64,000 nt of DNA from Chloroflexota bacterium. GTDB taxonomy: Bacteria; Chloroflexota; Anaerolineae; Promineifilales; Promineifilaceae. Positions 60,287 through 64,000 of the stretch are shown here, in pieces. Numbering within the stretch: the first letter of the stretch is position 1; every line of letters begins with the position of its first letter. The DNA lies in the NCBI GenBank assembly GCA_014584575.1, contig JACTMP010000017.1, forward strand, positions 124,001 through 188,000, given 5' to 3'. Made by a program: the position numbers and the translations under genes. The notes beneath the pieces were generated by a model. That model was not told where the DNA came from, made no database searches, and saw nothing but the letters and a program-made list of their open reading frames with translations.

Positions 60287-60678
60287 TGCACGAACTCTCC
60301 ATTGCCTACAGCCTGGTGCAAATGGCCGGTGAAGCGGCTGCCAACGCCGGTATCCATTCGGTTCAGGTGGTACACCTCCGGCTGGGGGCGCTGTCTGGCG
60401 TGGTAGAAGAGGCGCTGCTTTTCAGTTATGACATTGCCGCCCAGGGAACGATTTTAGAAGGCAGCCGCCTGATCATTGAAAAGATTCCAGTAGCCGTTCG
60501 CTGCCCGACCTGCGGCGAAGTGGAACTACCCACCATGCAACGGTTTCGCTGCCCCATTTGCGAAACACCCACGGCCGATATTGTGCGTGGCAAAGAGCTG
60601 GAAATTGCGGCGCTGGAATTTGAGGATGAAGAGGATGAGTTAGCCGGTGTGGCCGCCCCCACACTCGCCGCCGTATAA
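60286..60678 (+). CDS. hypA: Hydrogenase nickel-insertion protein HypA
   Basis: Delivers nickel to the hydrogenase large subunit together with HypB. The 130 aa protein has the N-terminal MHE (His2 binds nickel), and the zinc site Cys73, Cys76, Cys89 and Cys92 in RCPTCGEVELPTMQRFRCPICE. The acidic C-terminal tail is unusually long. The ATG overlaps the stop of the DUF1641 gene by one base. Confidence 0.95.
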   Translation: MHELSIAYSLVQMAGEAAANAGIHSVQVVHLRLGALSGVVEEALLFSYDIAAQGTILEGSRLIIEKIPVAVRCPTCGEVELPTMQRFRCPICETPTADIVRGKELEIAALEFEDEEDELAGVAAPTLAAV

Positions 60679-60682
60679 AACG

Positions 60683-61360
60683 ATGACTCGCTTACTGGAA
60701 ATTCAACAAGACGTTCTCAGCAAAAACGACCAACTGGCCCACAGTTTGCGCGCCCGCTTTACGGCCGCCAACGTGTTTGTCACCAACTGGGTCTCCAGCC
60801 CCGGTACCGGTAAAACCGCCCTGCTGGAAACCACCCTGCGCCGCCTGACCGAACGCGGCCTGTCCGTGGCTGCCCTGGTGGGCGACCTGGCTACCGAAAA
60901 TGACGCCCTCCGGCTGGCCCGTTCCGGCGCGCCCGTGCGCCAGATCGTCACCGCCGGCTGCTGCCACCTGGAAGCCAACATGGTGGAAAGCCACCTGGCC
61001 GGATGGGATTTGTCTGAACTTGATTTTCTGTTCATTGAAAACGTGGGCAACCTGGTTTGCCCTTCCAGCTATGACCTGGGGGAAGATTTGCGCATCGTCT
61101 TGATGTCCGTCACCGAAGGCGAAGACAAACCGCTCAAATATCCGCCGCTGTTCCATTCCGCCGACCTGGCCCTCATCACCAAAATAGACCTGGCCGAGGC
61201 GGTGGAGTTTGACCGCACGGCCGTTTACGACAACATCCACGCGGTACGGCCGTATCTGCCCATTCTGGAAACATCCGCCAAACGCGGCGAGGGCATAGAA
61301 ACGTGGCTTGATTATTTAGTCCAGAAGAAGAGTGAGAAGGATGTGATGCATGGTGCGTGA
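60683..61360 (+). CDS. hypB: Hydrogenase nickel-insertion GTPase HypB
   Basis: GTPase that works with HypA in nickel insertion. The 225 aa protein has Walker A SSPGTGKT (38-45), metal site AGCCHLEANM (Cys93, Cys94, His95), FIENVGNLVCPSSYDLGE and TKIDLAEAVEFD (guanine specificity). The N-terminal CxxCGC nickel motif of E. coli HypB is missing, as in many bacteria. The start at 60683 is chosen; the frame to 60647 overlaps hypA. Confidence 0.95.
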   Translation: MTRLLEIQQDVLSKNDQLAHSLRARFTAANVFVTNWVSSPGTGKTALLETTLRRLTERGLSVAALVGDLATENDALRLARSGAPVRQIVTAGCCHLEANMVESHLAGWDLSELDFLFIENVGNLVCPSSYDLGEDLRIVLMSVTEGEDKPLKYPPLFHSADLALITKIDLAEAVEFDRTAVYDNIHAVRPYLPILETSAKRGEGIETWLDYLVQKKSEKDVMHGA

Positions 61361-61365
61361 GGTTT

Positions 61366-61412
61366 CTCTGATCACCCATCACGCATCACGCATCACGCAT
61401 CACGTATCACTT
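61366..61412. repeat. Period-7 array (ATCACGC/GTATCAC)
   Basis: CACCCATCACGCATCACGCA and TCACGCATCACGTATCAC, six units on one side, after GTGCGTGAGG that may pair with them. It lies between hypB and the hydrogenase small-subunit gene. Confidence 0.7.
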
Positions 61413-61469
61413 TGTCTGTGACCGGTCTGGAAACCGGCCAGAGCATTAGTAATTACAAGGAGGCATCGT

Positions 61470-62441
61470 ATGACATCTTTATTGTGGTTTCAGGGTGGCG
61501 CTTGCAGTGGCAATACCATGTCATTTCTCAACGCCGAAGAGCCGAGCGCCTGTGATCTCGTCACCGACTTTGGCATAGACGTCCTCTGGCATCCGTCGTT
61601 GGGGATGGAACTGGGCCAGCAGGCTCAGAAAATCTTCTGGGATTGTGCCAGGGGGGAACGGCCGTTGGATATCTTCGTCTTTGAAGGCACGGTCATCACC
61701 GGGCCAAACAACACCGGCCGTTACGATATGTTCGCCGACCGGCCCATGATGGATTGGGTCACAGACCTGGCTAACCAGGCCGCCATCGTTGTGGCCATTG
61801 GCGACTGCGCCTGTTGGGGCGGCATTCCGGCCACCGCCCCCAACCCCAGCGGCTCCGTTGGTTTGCAGTACCTCAAGAAAAACAAAGGCGGCTTCCTGGG
61901 CGAGGGCTGGACATCCAAAGCCGGGCTGCCCGTCATCAACATCCCCGGCTGCCCGGCGCATCCAGATTGGGTCACACAAATCCTGGTCGCCGTCGCCAGC
62001 GGCCGCACCGCCGACATTGCCCTGGACGAATTGCAACGGCCGCAAACCTTCTTCAAATCCTTTACCCAAACCGGCTGCACCCGCGTCCAATTTTTTGAAT
62101 ACAAACAATCCACTATGGAATTTGGGCAGGGCACGCGCACCGGCTGCCTCTTTTACGAATTTGGCTGCCGCGGCCCCGTCACCCATTCTCCCTGCAACCG
62201 CATTTTGTGGAACCGCCAGTCCTCCAAGACCCGCTCCGGGATGCCCTGCACCGGCTGCACCGAACCGGAGTTCCCCTTCTTCGACCTGGCCCCCGGCACC
62301 GTCTTCAAGACGCAGAAGATCAGCGGCAGCATCCCCAAAGAAGTGCCCATTGGCACCGACCACGTCACCTACATGGCCCACGCTGCCGCCGCCCGTATCG
62401 CCGCCCCCGAATGGTCAAAAGAGGATATGTTTGTCGTTTAG
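61470..62441 (+). CDS. hucS: [NiFe] hydrogenase small subunit, group 2a (Huc type)
   Basis: Electron-transfer subunit of an uptake hydrogenase. The 323 aa protein has iron-sulfur ligands: proximal cluster Cys12 in GGACSGNTMSF, Cys near 110 in GDCACWGGIPA and Cys near 166 in NIPGCPAHP; the medial and distal clusters use the Cys groups near 200-265 (QTGCTR, GCLFYEFGCRGP, CNRILWNRQSS, CTGCTEPEFPFF). In standard hydrogenases Cys12 is followed by a second Cys three residues later; here it is Asn15. This matches the group 2a Huc enzyme with [3Fe-4S] clusters. No twin-arginine signal is seen, so it is cytosolic. Ribosome binding site AAGGAGG. Confidence 0.93.
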   Translation: MTSLLWFQGGACSGNTMSFLNAEEPSACDLVTDFGIDVLWHPSLGMELGQQAQKIFWDCARGERPLDIFVFEGTVITGPNNTGRYDMFADRPMMDWVTDLANQAAIVVAIGDCACWGGIPATAPNPSGSVGLQYLKKNKGGFLGEGWTSKAGLPVINIPGCPAHPDWVTQILVAVASGRTADIALDELQRPQTFFKSFTQTGCTRVQFFEYKQSTMEFGQGTRTGCLFYEFGCRGPVTHSPCNRILWNRQSSKTRSGMPCTGCTEPEFPFFDLAPGTVFKTQKISGSIPKEVPIGTDHVTYMAHAAAARIAAPEWSKEDMFVV

Positions 62442-62444
62442 CCG

Positions 62445-62477
62445 AATTTTCATAGACCCTCTGGGTCTATGAAAATT
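62445..62477. terminator. Perfect 15-bp stem-loop between hucS and hucL
   Basis: AATTTTCATAGACCC, loop TCT, GGGTCTATGAAAATT. It has T-rich but no long terminal T-run, and is located inside the operon 4 bases after the hucS stop. It probably sets relative expression of the subunits by RNA stability or partial termination (inference). Confidence 0.6.
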
Positions 62478-62489
62478 GGAGAGAAAGAA

Positions 62490-64000
62490 ATGGCTGTAAA
62501 AACCCAAGATTTACGAATCAGTCCCCTCGGTCGCGTAGAAGGCGACCTCGATTTGAATGTGGTCATTGAAGATAACGTGGTGGTGGATGCCCATGCTGAA
62601 GCAGCCATGTTTCGCGGCTTTGAAATTATCCTCAAAGGCAAAGACCCACAGGCCGGCTTAATCGTCACGCCGCGCATTTGTGGCATTTGCGGCGGCAGTC
62701 ACCTGTATAAATCGGCCTACGCCCTGGACACGGCCTGGCAGACGGAACTGCCGCCCAACGCCACTCTCATCCGCAACATCGCCCAGGCCTGCGAAACGCT
62801 GCAAAGCATCCCGCGCTGGTTCTACGCCCTCTTTGCCATTGACCTGATCAACAAAAATTACGCCCAGGCCAAAGAATACGACGAAGCAGTGCGCCGGTTT
62901 GCCCCCTTTGTGGGCAGCAGCTACGAGACGGGCGTCACCTGGTCTAGCAAGCCGGTGGAAGTGTACGCCATGTTTGGCGGCCAATGGCCCCACTCCAGCT
63001 TTATGATCCCCGGCGGCGTCATGTGCGGCCCCACGCTTTCGGAAATCACGCGCTCCATCGCCATTCTGGATTGGTGGGCTGACGCCTGGCTGGAAAAGCA
63101 GTGGTTGGGCTGCTCCATTGACCGCTGGCTGGAAAACAAAAGCTGGCAAGACATTCTGGATTGGGCCAATGAAAATGAGAGCCAATACAATTCTGACTGC
63201 GGCTTTTTCATTCGCTACGCCCTGGAAATTGGGCTGGATAAGTTTGGGCAGGGCGCGGGCGCATTCCTGGCAACCGGCACGTTCTTTGACCCTGACCTGT
63301 ACCACCGCCCGACGATTGACGGCCGTAACGATGCCCTCATCACCCGCGCCGGCGTCTACGACGGCGAAAATTACCACGACTTCGACCACCTGCGCGTCAG
63401 CGAAGACCATACCCACTCCTTCTTCAAAGGGTCTGGCTCCCTGCACCCCTGGGACGGCGTCACCGACCCCATGGACCCGGCCGACGGCCACAAACAGGGC
63501 AAGTATTCCTGGGCCAAATCGCCGCGTTATAACGTACAAGGCAAAGGCTACATCCCATTGGAAGCCGGCCCCCTCTCCCGTCAGGTCATCGCCGGCCGCC
63601 CCGGCGCTGCCGCCCACCAGGATTACGATCCCCTCTTCCTGAACGCCATTCAAACCGTCGGCCCCAATGTGCTGGTGCGGGTGATGAGTCGGATGCACGA
63701 AGCCGCCAAATACTTCAAACTGGTGAAAGGCTGGCTCAATGACGTCAACCTGCACGAGAAGTTTTACATCAAGCCGGTGGAACGGCCCGACGGCAAAGGG
63801 TTTGGCTCCACCGAAGCCGCGCGCGGCAGCCTGTCTGACTGGATCGTGTTGAAGGATGGCAAGATCGAGAATTACCAGGTGGTGACGCCCACTGCCTGGA
63901 ACATCGGCCCGATGGATGGCAAAAATGTGCATGGGCCAATGGAGCAAGCCTTCATCGGCGCGCAGATTGAAGACATGAACGACCCGGTGGAACTGGGGCA
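62490..64000 (+). CDS. hucL: [NiFe] hydrogenase large subunit, group 2a (Huc type), 3' end cut
   Basis: Catalytic subunit holding the NiFe(CN)2CO centre. The first 503 residues are seen. Motif L1 RICGICGGSH (62-71) provides Cys64 and Cys67; SPLGRVEGDLDLNVV precedes it, FRGFEIILKGKDPQAGLIVTP and SAYALDTAWQTELPPNATLIRNI follow, as in group 2a. The C-terminal D-P-C-x-x-C motif and the tail lie beyond the window. The start follows GGAGAGAAAGAA. The window edge, not a defect, truncates it. Confidence 0.93.
   Translation, partial: MAVKTQDLRISPLGRVEGDLDLNVVIEDNVVVDAHAEAAMFRGFEIILKGKDPQAGLIVTPRICGICGGSHLYKSAYALDTAWQTELPPNATLIRNIAQACETLQSIPRWFYALFAIDLINKNYAQAKEYDEAVRRFAPFVGSSYETGVTWSSKPVEVYAMFGGQWPHSSFMIPGGVMCGPTLSEITRSIAILDWWADAWLEKQWLGCSIDRWLENKSWQDILDWANENESQYNSDCGFFIRYALEIGLDKFGQGAGAFLATGTFFDPDLYHRPTIDGRNDALITRAGVYDGENYHDFDHLRVSEDHTHSFFKGSGSLHPWDGVTDPMDPADGHKQGKYSWAKSPRYNVQGKGYIPLEAGPLSRQVIAGRPGAAAHQDYDPLFLNAIQTVGPNVLVRVMSRMHEAAKYFKLVKGWLNDVNLHEKFYIKPVERPDGKGFGSTEAARGSLSDWIVLKDGKIENYQVVTPTAWNIGPMDGKNVHGPMEQAFIGAQIEDMNDPVELG

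Noticed and set aside
62658..63947. 429-codon open frame on the minus strand
   Set aside because: It is fully antisense to the hydrogenase large subunit gene, has Gly/Val-rich composition typical of a shadow frame and no ribosome binding site.

Overview
This 64 kb window looks like chromosomal DNA of a Chloroflexota bacterium, probably class Anaerolineae and near Candidatus Promineofilum. The reasons are a RuBisCO large subunit of form I type with no small-subunit gene beside it (the form I-prime arrangement described from that group), large STAND/LuxR regulators, many Thr/Pro-rich lipoproteins and very many dispersed intergenic repeats. The assignment is inference: no rRNA or ribosomal marker is present. 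Genes are dense and on both strands. There are no phage genes, transposase genes or CRISPR arrays.

Layout. 1-2.6 kb: thiamine operon on the minus strand (promoter, TPP riboswitch, terminator, thiamine pyrophosphokinase, thiamine-type ABC binding lipoprotein, and the start of one more gene). 2.8-6.5 kb: acetyltransferase, SH3 lipoprotein, membrane protein, double cupredoxin lipoprotein, cupin. 6.8-12.7 kb: two large divergent STAND ATPases, one LuxR type and one DUF4062 type, with a small monooxygenase-like gene between them. 12.8-20.6 kb: tadA, tRNA-Ser(CGA), MscS channel, MFS transporter, methyltransferase, Nudix, ArsR-type regulator, DinB-like and MBL proteins, SPFH protein. 20.9-30.5 kb: two paralogous GT-C glycosyltransferases, hydrolases, a Ca2+/cation antiporter coupled to a small PII-like protein, tyrA. 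30.6-46.2 kb: WYL regulator, YdcF, CDP-sugar pair, mtnA, yvcK, gap, a transaldolase homologue lacking its catalytic lysine, chrA, a creatininase-family enzyme, phosphatase, EamA. 46.3-49.9 kb: OmpR-type two-component system and an ArnT-like glycosyltransferase.

50.6-64 kb is the most notable part. All of its genes read on the plus strand: NarX/NarL-type kinase and regulator, form I-type rbcL without rbcS, prk, rpe, class I fba, a second GAF-kinase/NarL-type pair, then a DUF1641 protein, hypA, hypB and the small and large subunits of a group 2a (Huc-type) [NiFe] uptake hydrogenase. The large subunit is cut by the window end. Together these suggest CO2 fixation by the Calvin cycle fed by hydrogen oxidation, under two-component rather than CbbR control. 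gap, yvcK and the transaldolase-like gene lie 12-16 kb upstream.

The background is also unusual. The palindrome ACGGCCGT is strongly over-represented in genes and spacers. More than twenty spacers hold tandem 7-8 bp repeats, usually as inverted pairs able to form long hairpins, and some run into coding ends and supply stop codons. Several dispersed repeat families occur, one of which sits just upstream of thiB, the acetyltransferase gene, rbcL and prk.
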